Source: Bacteroidaceae bacterium
Lineage (GTDB): Bacteria > Bacteroidota > Bacteroidia > Bacteroidales > Bacteroidaceae
Reading direction: 5' to 3'
Assembly (NCBI GenBank): GCA_016284115.1
Contig: JAEEOD010000026.1
Span: 1 to 23,620 of the forward strand
Length of the DNA stretch: 23,620 bases
Shown here: positions 17,128-23,620 of the stretch, piece after piece
Position numbering within the stretch: the first letter of the stretch is position 1
Layout of the letters: each line of letters opens with the position of its first letter
The notes under the pieces: generated by a model
The model's database searches: none
Seen by the model: the letters and a program-made list of their open reading frames with translations, nothing else
What the model was told of the DNA's origin: nothing
Position numbers and translations under genes: made by a program

Positions 17128-20094
17128 TTATTCATTAGGTCTGCGACCACCGCCAAAGCCTCCACCTCCAGGAGGACCTTGGAAACCACCAGGACGACCT
17201 TGGAAACCACCAGGACGACCACCGGGGCCACCATCAGGGCCACCAGGTCCTCGTCGTTGCTGGCGAGCATTCTTACCTCCAAAGATATTCAAGCGATAGA
17301 TGAAATGTACCATCACATAGCTATTGATGGCGTTGTACTGATTCACCGAACGGCCATTCGCTGTGAGTGAACGCATGATGGTACTCTGTTTCTTCAGGAT
17401 ATCATATGCTTCTACGCTCAATGATGCGGCACCTTTGAACAACGACTGTGAAATTTGAGCGTTCCAAATCAGTTCGTCACGATTCATGCTCTTATCACTA
17501 TAACCTCTACGAGCTTGGTTGGTAATATTCGTAGAGATGGTCATGTTCCAAGGCAAAATAATCTGCGTATTAGCACCAAATGAATAGGTATAAGGCTCTT
17601 GGTTATTCTGGGTATTTAACTTATTGCGTTCAATATTATAATTAATGGCACCGTTGATGCCGAACTCAAACCAATCGTTACGATAAGCGCCATTCACTCT
17701 TTCTCCCAACGTCAGGTTAGTGGTGGTGTTTTTCTGTTCGACATGCGTATTATTGTCCGTCAAGTAGCCCACATTGTTGGTATAACCTGCCTGAGTAAAT
17801 GTATTGATGGTAAACTTTTGGTTCTTCAAAGCCGTATTATAATTGAACATACCATTCACATTCCAATTGCCATTAATATTTTTCGGCATGGTGGTCCATC
17901 CACCTGTCTTCTCGTTATAAATACGACTATTACTGATACTATTCTGAGAGGCATTAAAGAACACATTGGCAGAAATACCGCGTTGTCTTTCTGCATTATA
18001 GGTATTATAGAACAAGGTAACCGTATGCGTGAATGATGGCTTCAAACCAGGATTACCTACGCGCACATTCAGTGGATTAGAATAGTCGGCGATTGGCAAC
18101 AGATTTTCCATGCTTGGCTGAGAACTTCTACCTCGATACTGGAAACGCAGTTGGCTCACCTTCGAGAAGCGATACCTGAAGTCCACATTCGGTGCAAAAT
18201 TAAACACGTTACGGGTAGTGTCAATCATATAGTCGCCACGCTTGTAAGAAAGAACCGTATGTTGTGGTTCCAAATTAATACCGGCACTCAACTGATATTT
18301 CTCACGGTTGAATCGCAAAGTTACCGAACCTTCGTGACTATAGGTACGATATTCAGCATACTTACTCAAGCTGTCCACCTCCGCCTGCTGATAACCTATT
18401 GGCAAGTTATCGCCCAATGCCCATGAAAAATCATTAAGATCATAGGTCTTACGATCATTCTTGTTCAAGCCATATTGGAACTCATAGCTAAATTGCAGGA
18501 ATGTATTCTTAGCAAGTGGTTCACTGTAAGTCACCTGAGCAGAATAAGTTGTATTCTTGGTAGGCGATGCGATAAACTGGTTGCGAATTAACGTAGAATC
18601 ACCTCCCAATTCGCTCACCAGCTGATAGTAGCGTGTCAGTGACTGGGTATATTGGTCATTGTCATTATCGCCATAGCGGAACTGCCCCCTGAAAGTAATG
18701 TTCCTGCCTGCATCATTCAACTTACGGTTAATCTGCAACGAGCTGTTTACAGACAGAGAGTTTTGCTTCATCATGTTAGCGCTCTCGGTCAAGTTCCTGC
18801 GGATAGCCTTCAATGGATCTGAATCATCCAAAATATCGAAACTCAGGTAATCGTTGGGATTATCAACAATCTGGTAAGGATCACTTCCAAAGGTTCCTGA
18901 CTGAGAGTTTGAACCATTATTGGTCTTACCCCAGGAAATCGTTGGACGGAACAATATATTAGTCATTGTGTTGGGTTTCCACTCAATACGCATATTAGCA
19001 TTCCACTGATTGTTCTTGTTACGACTCATAGAGTTCGTGTTCATGAAAGAGCTGCTGCCATCGAATAGAAAGTTCTCCTGCGAACCGATGTTCACCACAT
19101 CATTATCTCGCCAATTATACCTGATACTACCTCCCAACTCCAGTTTGTCGGTTTCCGTAGCAAAGCTCATACCCAAAGTCTTGGTAGCAGTCAGACCATT
19201 ATTTCGTCCAAAACGGAAACCGCCGCCACCGCCACCACCAGAGAAGCCTTGGTCGTTCACATTATTGGCACCGCCCATAAAAGTCAACTGTGTAGAACCA
19301 TTGAAATAGTTCATCATTGCACGACTGGTATAGCGTTTCTCCGTGCCTGCTCCTAAATCAACGTTACCAAACAAACCCTGATTCATATTCTTCTTCACCG
19401 TCAAGTCAAGCACAGTTTCCTCTTCTCCATCTTCAATACCCGTCACACGAGCCATGTCTGATTGGCGGTCATAGGTTTTCAGGTTCTCTACCATATCTAC
19501 AGGCAAGTTCTTGAGACCCGTCTGCACATCACCCCCAAAGAACTCCTTACCATTCACCATGAGTTTCTTGATATCCTTACCATTAATCTTGATATTTCCC
19601 TCATCATCCACCTCGGCACCCGGCAATTTCTTTACCAACTCCTCCAACATGGCTCCTTCAGGTGTACGGTAAGCACTAGCATTATATAATAAGGTGTCTT
19701 CTACTACCTGAACTTGTGCAGCCATAGCTGTAACAATCGCCTCACGCAGTGCAATGGCATCCAACTCCATCTTCTTTGTACCCACATCTACATTGGTACG
19801 ATTGTTGTTCAAAGTGAGTTGTTCAAATATATTCTTGTAACCTATAAAAGAAATCTTCATAAGATACTTACCTGCAGCAACCCTAGGCAATTCAAACGAA
19901 CCATCATCAAGGGTAGCAGCACCATTTACATAAGTACTATCAGGGAGAGTAAGCATTTGAACGGTAGCTTGGACTACTGGCTCATTAGAATCTTTATCCA
20001 CCACCTTACCTCTCACAGTGATGTTTCTTGTCTGAGCAACAGCTGATGCTGCCACCAACATTGACATGAATAAAAAGAATAATAGCTTTTTCAT
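17128..20094 (-). CDS. TonB-receptor-like outer-membrane beta-barrel protein (CarboxypepD_reg + OMP_b-brl_3) with Gly-rich tail
   Basis: An outer-membrane protein of 988 residues. A signal peptide covers 1-20 (cut after AVAQ). Residues about 24-110 form a carboxypeptidase regulatory-like beta-sandwich (VRGKVVDKDSNEPVVQATV to FIGYKN). A plug-like region follows (about 115-225; LEELVKKLPGAEVDDEGNI, INGKDIKKLMVNGKEFFGGD). The rest to about 938 is a long beta-barrel with alternating aromatic strands and asparagine-rich loops, ending MVHFIYRLNIFGG. There is no susD neighbour and no SusC signature, so a polysaccharide utilisation role is not supported; the substrate is unknown. The last 50 residues are a Gly/Pro/Arg tail. 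A seven-glycine run lies near residue 287. It is transcribed with cls. Confidence 0.88.
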   Translation of the reverse strand: MKKLLFFLFMSMLVAASAVAQTRNITVRGKVVDKDSNEPVVQATVQMLTLPDSTYVNGAATLDDGSFELPRVAAGKYLMKISFIGYKNIFEQLTLNNNRTNVDVGTKKMELDAIALREAIVTAMAAQVQVVEDTLLYNASAYRTPEGAMLEELVKKLPGAEVDDEGNIKINGKDIKKLMVNGKEFFGGDVQTGLKNLPVDMVENLKTYDRQSDMARVTGIEDGEEETVLDLTVKKNMNQGLFGNVDLGAGTEKRYTSRAMMNYFNGSTQLTFMGGANNVNDQGFSGGGGGGGFRFGRNNGLTATKTLGMSFATETDKLELGGSIRYNWRDNDVVNIGSQENFLFDGSSSFMNTNSMSRNKNNQWNANMRIEWKPNTMTNILFRPTISWGKTNNGSNSQSGTFGSDPYQIVDNPNDYLSFDILDDSDPLKAIRRNLTESANMMKQNSLSVNSSLQINRKLNDAGRNITFRGQFRYGDNDNDQYTQSLTRYYQLVSELGGDSTLIRNQFIASPTKNTTYSAQVTYSEPLAKNTFLQFSYEFQYGLNKNDRKTYDLNDFSWALGDNLPIGYQQAEVDSLSKYAEYRTYSHEGSVTLRFNREKYQLSAGINLEPQHTVLSYKRGDYMIDTTRNVFNFAPNVDFRYRFSKVSQLRFQYRGRSSQPSMENLLPIADYSNPLNVRVGNPGLKPSFTHTVTLFYNTYNAERQRGISANVFFNASQNSISNSRIYNEKTGGWTTMPKNINGNWNVNGMFNYNTALKNQKFTINTFTQAGYTNNVGYLTDNNTHVEQKNTTTNLTLGERVNGAYRNDWFEFGINGAINYNIERNKLNTQNNQEPYTYSFGANTQIILPWNMTISTNITNQARRGYSDKSMNRDELIWNAQISQSLFKGAASLSVEAYDILKKQSTIMRSLTANGRSVNQYNAINSYVMVHFIYRLNIFGGKNARQQRRGPGGPDGGPGGRPGGFQGRPGGFQGPPGGGGFGGGRRPNE
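17178..17219. repeat. Two perfect 21-bp tandem repeats inside the outer-membrane protein gene
   Basis: CTTGGAAACCACCAGGACGA plus one further base (21 bp) occurs twice back to back, at 17178-17198 and 17199-17219. It encodes the RPGGFQG heptad repeat in the C-terminal tail. Being in frame, copy-number change would lengthen or shorten the tail without a frameshift. Confidence 0.9.
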
Positions 20095-20198
20095 TAATTA
20101 ACTACAATTGATAACAAATTTTGCTTTATGACATCAGTTTGCCTTTCAAGTTTAATATCATCAATCGACATTTAAAATATTTTAAGTTTTTTCGCTCA

Positions 20199-20206
20199 CA
20201 AAGATA
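20199..20206 (-). promoter_or_regulatory. -7 element of the outer-membrane protein/cls operon
   Basis: On the minus strand TATCTTTG is an exact consensus match, about 105 bp upstream of the ATG at 20094, giving a leader of roughly 100 nt. No clear -33 element is seen. Confidence 0.55.
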
Positions 20207-20226
20207 CACCTTTTATAGATAAGTTA

Positions 20227-20234
20227 TATCTTTG
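20227..20234 (+). promoter_or_regulatory. -7 element of aroB
   Basis: TATCTTTG is an exact match, 30 bp before the aroB ATG at 20265. It forms an 8-bp perfect inverted repeat with the minus-strand element at 20199-20206. It also shows that the frame opening at 20232 is not the true start. Confidence 0.6.
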
Positions 20235-20264
20235 CAATCTAAAAATATCATAAAACCATTGATT

Positions 20265-21326
20265 ATGGACAATATAGGAGTTATCCTTTGCCAAGATTTC
20301 CAGCACGAGCTTACTGAAACAATAAGTCTTTGTACACCCGATAAGCTATATGTGTTAACCGACGAAACCACACATGAACTGTGCCTACCTTTACTGCAAG
20401 GTATCGATGTCATGGTTCAAGCACATCATATAGTGATTGGTGCAGGCGATATTCACAAGAATCTGGAAACGCTGTCATATGTATGGCAATCATTGAGTGA
20501 AAGTGGTGCCACACGCCATTCTCTTTTGATTTGTTTAGGGGGTGGTATGGTAACCGACTTAGGCGGTTTTGCTGCCTCTACTTTTAAGCGAGGTATAACC
20601 TATATCAATATTCCCACAACTCTATTAGCGATGGTAGATGCTGCAGTGGGTGGAAAGACTGCCATTAACTTCAATGGTTTGAAAAACGAGATAGGAGTGT
20701 TTCAGCCAGCATTCCGAGTATTGTTAGAGACAGAGTTTCTCCGTACGCTTGATGCCCACAATCTTTATTCTGGTTATGCAGAGATGTTGAAACACGGTCT
20801 TATCAGCAACTACGAGACCTTAAATAAGCTATTGGCATTTGATACGGAAGACATTGACTATGTCGCCCTAAAACAATTAGTAGGTCAATCTGTCTGTGTG
20901 AAAGAAGATATTGTTCAGAAAGATCCTAAGGAGCAAGGAATTCGCAAAGCATTAAATCTTGGCCATACCATAGGCCATGCTTTCGAATCTTTGGCATTAA
21001 GCCAACAACGGCCCATCCTGCACGGATATGCTGTAGCCTGGGGATTGATATGCGAACTCTATCTCTCACATGTATGCACACAATTCCCTCGCGACGTCAT
21101 GCGCCGCGTTATTCATTTCATCCATGAAAACTATGGAACATTCAACTTCACTTGTGACGATTATGAACAGCTTTACCAATTCATGCAGCACGACAAAAAG
21201 AATAAGGGAGGCATTATTAACTTCACTCTGCTAAACGATGTTGGTGAATTACGTCTTAACCAGACGGCTTCTCAAAGCCTCATCTATGAAACACTCGATT
21301 TCTATCGTGAAAATATGGGAATCTAA
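20265..21326 (+). CDS. aroB: 3-dehydroquinate synthase
   Basis: AroB converts DAHP to 3-dehydroquinate, the second step of the shikimate pathway, using NAD and a divalent metal. The 353-residue protein has the NAD-binding LGGGMVTDLGGFAASTFKRG, the IPTTLLAMVDAAVGGKTAIN motif, and the three expected metal ligands: glutamate in SGYAEMLKHGLI, histidine in NLGHTIGHAFE and histidine in LHGYAVAWG. I use the ATG at 20265; the frame extends 11 codons further to a TTG at 20232, but that overlaps the promoter. The C-terminal half is on the long side yet normal. The gene stands alone, with a strong terminator overlapping its stop codon. Confidence 0.96.
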   Translation: MDNIGVILCQDFQHELTETISLCTPDKLYVLTDETTHELCLPLLQGIDVMVQAHHIVIGAGDIHKNLETLSYVWQSLSESGATRHSLLICLGGGMVTDLGGFAASTFKRGITYINIPTTLLAMVDAAVGGKTAINFNGLKNEIGVFQPAFRVLLETEFLRTLDAHNLYSGYAEMLKHGLISNYETLNKLLAFDTEDIDYVALKQLVGQSVCVKEDIVQKDPKEQGIRKALNLGHTIGHAFESLALSQQRPILHGYAVAWGLICELYLSHVCTQFPRDVMRRVIHFIHENYGTFNFTCDDYEQLYQFMQHDKKNKGGIINFTLLNDVGELRLNQTASQSLIYETLDFYRENMGI

Positions 21327-21366
21327 AATAACACCCTCTAAATCAATGATTTAGAGGGTGTTATTT
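21326..21366. terminator. Bidirectional intrinsic terminator between aroB and the tRNA genes
   Basis: A perfect 19-bp stem (21326-21344 with 21348-21366) with a 3-base loop. It has A-rich bases on one side and TTATTT on the other, so it works as a terminator in both directions: for aroB (+) and for the tRNA operon (-). The aroB stop TAA (21324-21326) touches its first base, and its last base is 2 bp from the tRNA-Glu 3' end. Confidence 0.9.
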
Positions 21367-21367
21367 G

Positions 21368-21439
21368 TAGTGGAGCGGGGATTCGAACCCCGATTACATG
21401 CGTGAGAGGCATGTGTCCTAGCCCTTAGACGATTCCACC
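21368..21439 (-). tRNA. tRNA-Glu (anticodon CTC)
   Basis: A 72-nt cloverleaf: D stem GTCT/GGAC, anticodon stem CATGC/GCATG with loop CTCTCAC (anticodon CTC, reads GAG), T arm CGGGG-TTCGAAT-CCCCG, discriminator A. The acceptor stem pairs at six of seven positions (one G-T); the pair next to the D arm, A7 with C66, is a mismatch. CCA is not encoded. It lies 28 bp downstream of tRNA-Lys in the same transcript. Confidence 0.9.
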
Positions 21440-21467
21440 AATTAAATTAAGAACGTTACTCATTTTG

Positions 21468-21540
21468 TACACCCTCAGGGGCTCGAACCCTGGACACCCT
21501 GATTAAGAGTCAGGTGCTCTACCAACTGAGCTAAGGGTGC
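21468..21540 (-). tRNA. tRNA-Lys (anticodon CTT)
   Basis: A 73-nt cloverleaf: acceptor GCACCCT/AGGGTGT (terminal pair G-T), D arm GCTC-AGTTGGTA-GAGC, anticodon stem CCTGA/TCAGG with loop CTCTTAA (anticodon CTT, reads AAG), T arm CAGGG-TTCGAGC-CCCTG, discriminator A. CCA is not encoded. First gene of the two-tRNA operon. Confidence 0.95.
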
Positions 21541-21560
21541 GTCGCTCATAATTGCGGTTG

Positions 21561-21591
21561 CAAAGGTATGAGTTTTTTTGCTATCTACAAA
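21561..21591 (-). promoter_or_regulatory. Promoter of the tRNA-Lys/tRNA-Glu operon
   Basis: On the minus strand TTTG (21591-21588) lies 19 bp before TACCTTTG (21568-21561), matching the Bacteroidetes promoter. tRNA-Lys begins 20 bp downstream. Confidence 0.75.
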
Positions 21592-21629
21592 ACTTTCCTT
21601 TGTTTTTTTTCATCATTTTATAAAAAAGA

Positions 21630-22433
21630 TTACTCAAAGGTATATAGTTCTGTAGGTGTCGAACGTTTCAAGGCACATAATTCCACATCCCTACCCACAA
21701 CAATACCAGCTTGTTTTAAACGCAGTTCAACAGTCTTATACGCCAAATCGGGATGGTTGTTATCTTTACTGAGGTGACAAAGCCAGATGTTGCGCAAATG
21801 AGGAGGCCAATGAGTAGCAAGAAACTCAGCCGTATCAGTATTGCACATGTGACCTTTATCACTAGTAATACGTTCTTTAAGATAAGATGGATAAGGGCCC
21901 ATCTTCAGCATCTCAGCATCATAATTGGCTTCAATAATAAGGTAATTGGTTTTTAAGATATATTTCTCAACAGTAGGAGTAATATGTCCTAAATCAGTAA
22001 TAAAACAGAAAGTCTTACCATCAACCTCAATACAATACCCTACATTGTCTGTACCATCGTGGGGTACTTCAAAGGATTCAATGGTAAAATCGCGAATCTT
22101 CAAGGGCTGGTACTTCTCCAGTTTTTTAGCACTTACGCCTAATTTTTGGGTCATACAATAACTCTTACTTATACCCAGATGAATCTGAGAAGTGGCATAG
22201 ATCGGCAAAAAAAGATTTTCTCCGAGCACTCCTACCGATTTGATATGATCTGCATGGTCGTGAGTGACAAACACTGCCAAAACATTCTCCATTGGAATAC
22301 CCACATCTTTTAATCTTTTCTTAATGGTACGTATGCCTATACCAGCGTCAATGAGCAGTCCATATGTGTCGGTTCCAAGATAGTAACAGTTACCGCTACT
22401 ACCACTGGCCAAACTCATAAATCTAATCTTCAT
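21630..22433 (-). CDS. Metallo-beta-lactamase-fold hydrolase, WalJ/YycJ-like
   Basis: A cytoplasmic two-metal hydrolase of 267 residues. It starts MKIRFMSLASGSSGNCYYLG, the typical opening of the YycJ/WalJ group, and has the metal motif THDHADH with H58, H60, D62 and H63. Later come the ITDLGH segment, a second histidine region LSKDNNHPDLA, and C-terminal ELCAL. Family members have been tied to 5'-to-3' exonuclease activity and cell-wall/mutation phenotypes in Firmicutes; its substrate in Bacteroidetes is not known to me. It has its own promoter and no operon partner; the next gene downstream is the tRNA pair, in the same direction but with its own promoter. Confidence 0.88.
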   Translation of the reverse strand: MKIRFMSLASGSSGNCYYLGTDTYGLLIDAGIGIRTIKKRLKDVGIPMENVLAVFVTHDHADHIKSVGVLGENLFLPIYATSQIHLGISKSYCMTQKLGVSAKKLEKYQPLKIRDFTIESFEVPHDGTDNVGYCIEVDGKTFCFITDLGHITPTVEKYILKTNYLIIEANYDAEMLKMGPYPSYLKERITSDKGHMCNTDTAEFLATHWPPHLRNIWLCHLSKDNNHPDLAYKTVELRLKQAGIVVGRDVELCALKRSTPTELYTFE

Positions 22434-22456
22434 TATTCACTTTTCTTATTGGAATG

Positions 22457-22488
22457 CAAAGATAGTGCATGTTGAATACAAAAACAAA
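22457..22488 (-). promoter_or_regulatory. Promoter of the WalJ-like hydrolase gene
   Basis: On the minus strand TTTG (22488-22485) lies 20 bp before TATCTTTG (22464-22457), a full consensus match, 23 bp upstream of the ATG. The -33 element falls in one arm of the hairpin at 22481-22508. Confidence 0.8.
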
Positions 22489-22508
22489 TAAGCTCACTTA
22501 TTTGTTTT
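22481..22508. repeat. Perfect 12-bp inverted repeat with CTCA loop
   Basis: AAAACAAATAAG (22481-22492) pairs with CTTATTTGTTTT (22497-22508), with a 4-base loop. It lies between the two promoter-segment copies and covers the -33 element of the hydrolase promoter. It could be an operator or a weak AT-rich terminator. Confidence 0.7.
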
Positions 22509-22554
22509 GTTGAGGCCTGGCCTATCTTTTTTAAAGATAATGCAAGTTGAACAC

Positions 22555-22794
22555 AAAAAACAGGTGTCTTTGCACATAAAGACACCTGTCTATATAAGGA
22601 AGCCGCACTGAGTATTAGATGAAGATGAAACTCCGAATGACATGTTTTGAGAGCCCAATCCCTTTGTAATCCACCGACTCTAAGTTACCCTTTCGGGCGT
22701 GGCCCGCCATTAGGATATGGAGCTTGTCTCGGTATTTCTTTAATAATTGATGAGTTTCCCGATCGCATCAATGCGGCTTGTTATTCTCATCATC
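22555..22794 (-). ncRNA. Structured small RNA, Bacteroidales-1-like (possibly the 6S RNA of the lineage)
   Basis: No gene is visible here, yet the segment has a promoter, an ordered fold and a terminator, all on the minus strand. Both ends are estimates: the 5' end from the -7 element, the 3' end from the terminator. AAGCCGCA (22779-22772) pairs with TGCGGCTT (22607-22600) to close the structure. Inside are a local TTGATG/CATCAA hairpin (22771-22766 with 22752-22747), a long imperfect rod (CCGA, GACA and AGCTC on one side with GGGCT, TGTC and TCGG on the other), and a terminal CGGGC-CAC-GCCCG hairpin. The Bacteroidales-1 motif is described as an RNA of this order lying downstream of the L20 gene, with a Bacteroidetes promoter and a terminator, which is exactly this setting. 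The closed rod with a bubble is also the layout of 6S RNA; that equation is inference. Confidence 0.78.
22561..22588 (-). terminator. Intrinsic terminator of the small RNA
   Basis: CAGGTGTCTTT/AAAGACACCTG, a perfect 11-bp stem with a 6-base loop, followed on the minus strand by TTTTTTGTG (22560-22552). Confidence 0.92.
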
Positions 22795-22800
22795 TGTTTA

Positions 22801-22831
22801 CAAATATAAAACATTGAAAATTAAAATGCAA
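22801..22831 (-). promoter_or_regulatory. Promoter of the small RNA
   Basis: On the minus strand TATATTTG (22808-22801) fits TAnnTTTG, with TTG (22831-22829) 20 bp upstream. It places the RNA start near 22794. Confidence 0.72.
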
Positions 22832-22886
22832 GCAAACAGAGAAAAATTTTTACTTACCTCACATCACAGTTTGATAAACAAACAGA

Positions 22887-22914
22887 AAGGCAAGCCCTAA
22901 AAAGAGCTTGCCTT
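22887..22914 (-). terminator. Terminator of the rpmI-rplT operon
   Basis: On the minus strand AAGGCAAGC (22914-22906) and GCTTGCCTT (22895-22887) form a 9-bp stem with a 10-base loop, followed by TCTGTTTGTTT. It lies 30 bp after the rplT stop. The T-tract is interrupted, so efficiency is uncertain. Confidence 0.75.
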
Positions 22915-22943
22915 GACAACCCAATATTCTTTATAACAGCCGG

Positions 22944-23294
22944 TTAAGCTGCCTTTGCCTTAGCAACGATAGCCTTGAAAGCCTCTGGATGGTAAACTGC
23001 TAAGTCTGCCAATACCTTACGGTTAATTTCAATACCAGCCTTATGCAAAGCACCCATCAGTTTAGAATAAGACATACCTTCCAGACGAGCGGCAGCGTTA
23101 ATACGCTGAATCCACAATGCACGGAAATTACGCTTATTAGCCTTACGGTCGCGGTATGCATACAACAGACCTTTCTCCCAAGTATTCTTGGCAACGGTCC
23201 ATACGTTCTTTCTCGCACCAAAGTAACCTCTGGTTAACTTTAAAATTTTTTTTCTCTTTGCTCTAGAAGCAACATGATTTACTGATCTTGGCAT
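22944..23294 (-). CDS. rplT: 50S ribosomal protein L20
   Basis: L20 binds 23S rRNA early in large-subunit assembly. The 116-residue protein starts [20 protein letters not shown], has the basic [11 protein letters not shown] segment, [26 protein letters not shown], and the conserved [24 protein letters not shown]. It is close to the usual length of about 118. It is the last gene of the infC-rpmI-rplT operon (infC would lie beyond the window edge), 96 bp after rpmI, with a hairpin in the gap and a terminator after the stop. In other phyla L20 represses this operon by binding its mRNA. Confidence 0.98.
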   Translation of the reverse strand: MPRSVNHVASRAKRKKILKLTRGYFGARKNVWTVAKNTWEKGLLYAYRDRKANKRNFRALWIQRINAAARLEGMSYSKLMGALHKAGIEINRKVLADLAVYHPEAFKAIVAKAKAA

Positions 23295-23315
23295 AGTTTT
23301 TTGTTTTTTTGAATG

Positions 23316-23354
23316 TTAGCGCCACAGTCTTCTTGCTATGGTCTTTACGGCTAA
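23316..23354 (-). promoter_or_regulatory. Intercistronic hairpin between rpmI and rplT, possible translational operator
   Basis: In the minus-strand RNA, TTAGC (23354-23350) pairs with GCTAA (23320-23316), enclosing CCATAG (23341-23336) paired with CTGTGG (23327-23322), an 8-base loop, and an asymmetric internal loop. No T-run follows, so it is not a terminator. It ends about 20 bases before the rplT start codon. Confidence 0.45.
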
Positions 23355-23390
23355 AACACTCGGTTAATAACTAAATTTCTCTTGCTCTAC

Positions 23391-23588
23391 TTATCGGATA
23401 GCCAGAAGCTCGCGAACCTGACGAACATTGGTCTGGTCAACGATAGTCGAGTAACACAAGTTTCTCTTCTGCTTCTTAGTCTTCTTAGTCAAGATATGAC
23501 TATGATAAGCATGCTGTCTCTTAATTTTACCTGTTCCGGTAAGAACGAATCTTTTTTTAGAACCGGAGTTAGTCTTAATCTTTGGCAT
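23391..23588 (-). CDS. rpmI: 50S ribosomal protein L35
   Basis: A 65-residue, very basic ribosomal protein, matching the normal L35 length. It starts [14 protein letters not shown], followed by [17 protein letters not shown] and [11 protein letters not shown], all conserved L35 features. It is upstream of rplT in the same direction; the 32 bp left before the window edge hold only AT-rich sequence and presumably follow infC. Confidence 0.97.
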   Translation of the reverse strand: MPKIKTNSGSKKRFVLTGTGKIKRQHAYHSHILTKKTKKQKRNLCYSTIVDQTNVRQVRELLAIR

Positions 23589-23620
23589 CTTACTGTTTAA
23601 ATTTATTTAATTAATATATA

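Larger units (their letters stand above)
22457..22562. repeat. Duplicated promoter segment, two about 30-bp copies 75 bp apart
   Basis: The segment at 22457-22486 recurs at 22532-22562 with about 26 of 30 bases identical and one added A. Each copy holds AAAGATA, then TGCA, GTTGAA and a CAAAAA tract. Copy 1 carries the active-looking promoter; copy 2 has TATCTTTA in place of TATCTTTG and abuts the terminator of the upstream RNA. Confidence 0.8.

Noticed and set aside
17128..20094. SusC-type starch/glycan receptor
   Set aside because: No SusD partner, no glycoside hydrolases and no SusC signature nearby; the domain layout fits the more general OMP_b-brl_3 group.
20232..20264. Upstream TTG start for aroB
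   Set aside because: The TTG lies in the -7 box itself; the ATG at 20265 gives a normal AroB N terminus.
22513..22539. Further small palindromes (AGGCC-T-GGCCT and TATCTTT-TTT-AAAGATA)
   Set aside because: Short and within an AT-rich promoter gap; the second is partly explained by the promoter-segment copy. I could not assign either a separate role.

Overview
The window is ordinary chromosomal DNA from a member of the Bacteroidales, most likely a Prevotella/Segatella- or Bacteroides-type organism. Three things point there. Nearly every intergenic region carries the Bacteroidetes -7 promoter element TAnnTTTG, several with TTTG/TTG 19-21 bp upstream. The gene set and order are typical of the order: surE-lpxB, parA-parB-DUF5683-lytic transglycosylase-Rel, DUF3822-rsmD, and a CarboxypepD_reg/OMP_b-brl_3 outer-membrane protein. 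A structured RNA lies just downstream of rplT, where the Bacteroidales-1 RNA motif is known to sit. I see no insertion sequence, prophage, CRISPR array, integrase or defence cassette.

Layout. 1-2528: the 3' end of cdsA (+) converges on the surE-lpxB operon (-), so phospholipid and lipid A synthesis meet tail to tail. 2679-8736: a five-gene plus-strand run, parA-parB-DUF5683 protein-lytic transglycosylase-Rel, joining chromosome partitioning, cell-wall cleavage and (p)ppGpp metabolism. 8778-11860: divergent merR (-) and alaS (+). 11861-12197: a repeat-rich intergenic region between convergent genes. 12198-13619: a RecD/Pif1-like helicase (-), divergent from an operon of an anchored protein of unknown function, a DUF3822 protein and rsmD (13714-15714). 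15686-20094: an outer-membrane beta-barrel receptor-like protein followed by a cardiolipin synthase-type phospholipase D (both -). 20265-21326: aroB (+). 21368-21540: tRNA-Lys(CTT) and tRNA-Glu(CTC) (-). 21630-22433: a WalJ/YycJ-like metallo-hydrolase (-). About 22555-22794: a structured small RNA (-) with promoter and terminator. 22944-23588: rpmI-rplT (-), the end of the usual infC-rpmI-rplT operon.

The coding content is core housekeeping and I do not find a hidden multi-gene system. The least explained structure is non-coding: (a) an inverted array of 22-bp units plus a separate set of alternative hairpins between alaS and the helicase gene; (b) a near-identical duplication of the promoter segment upstream of the metallo-hydrolase, with a perfect 12-bp hairpin between the copies; (c) three divergent gene pairs whose -7 elements lie so close that RNA polymerase could probably occupy only one side at a time; (d) a hairpin between rpmI and rplT that could be a translational operator.
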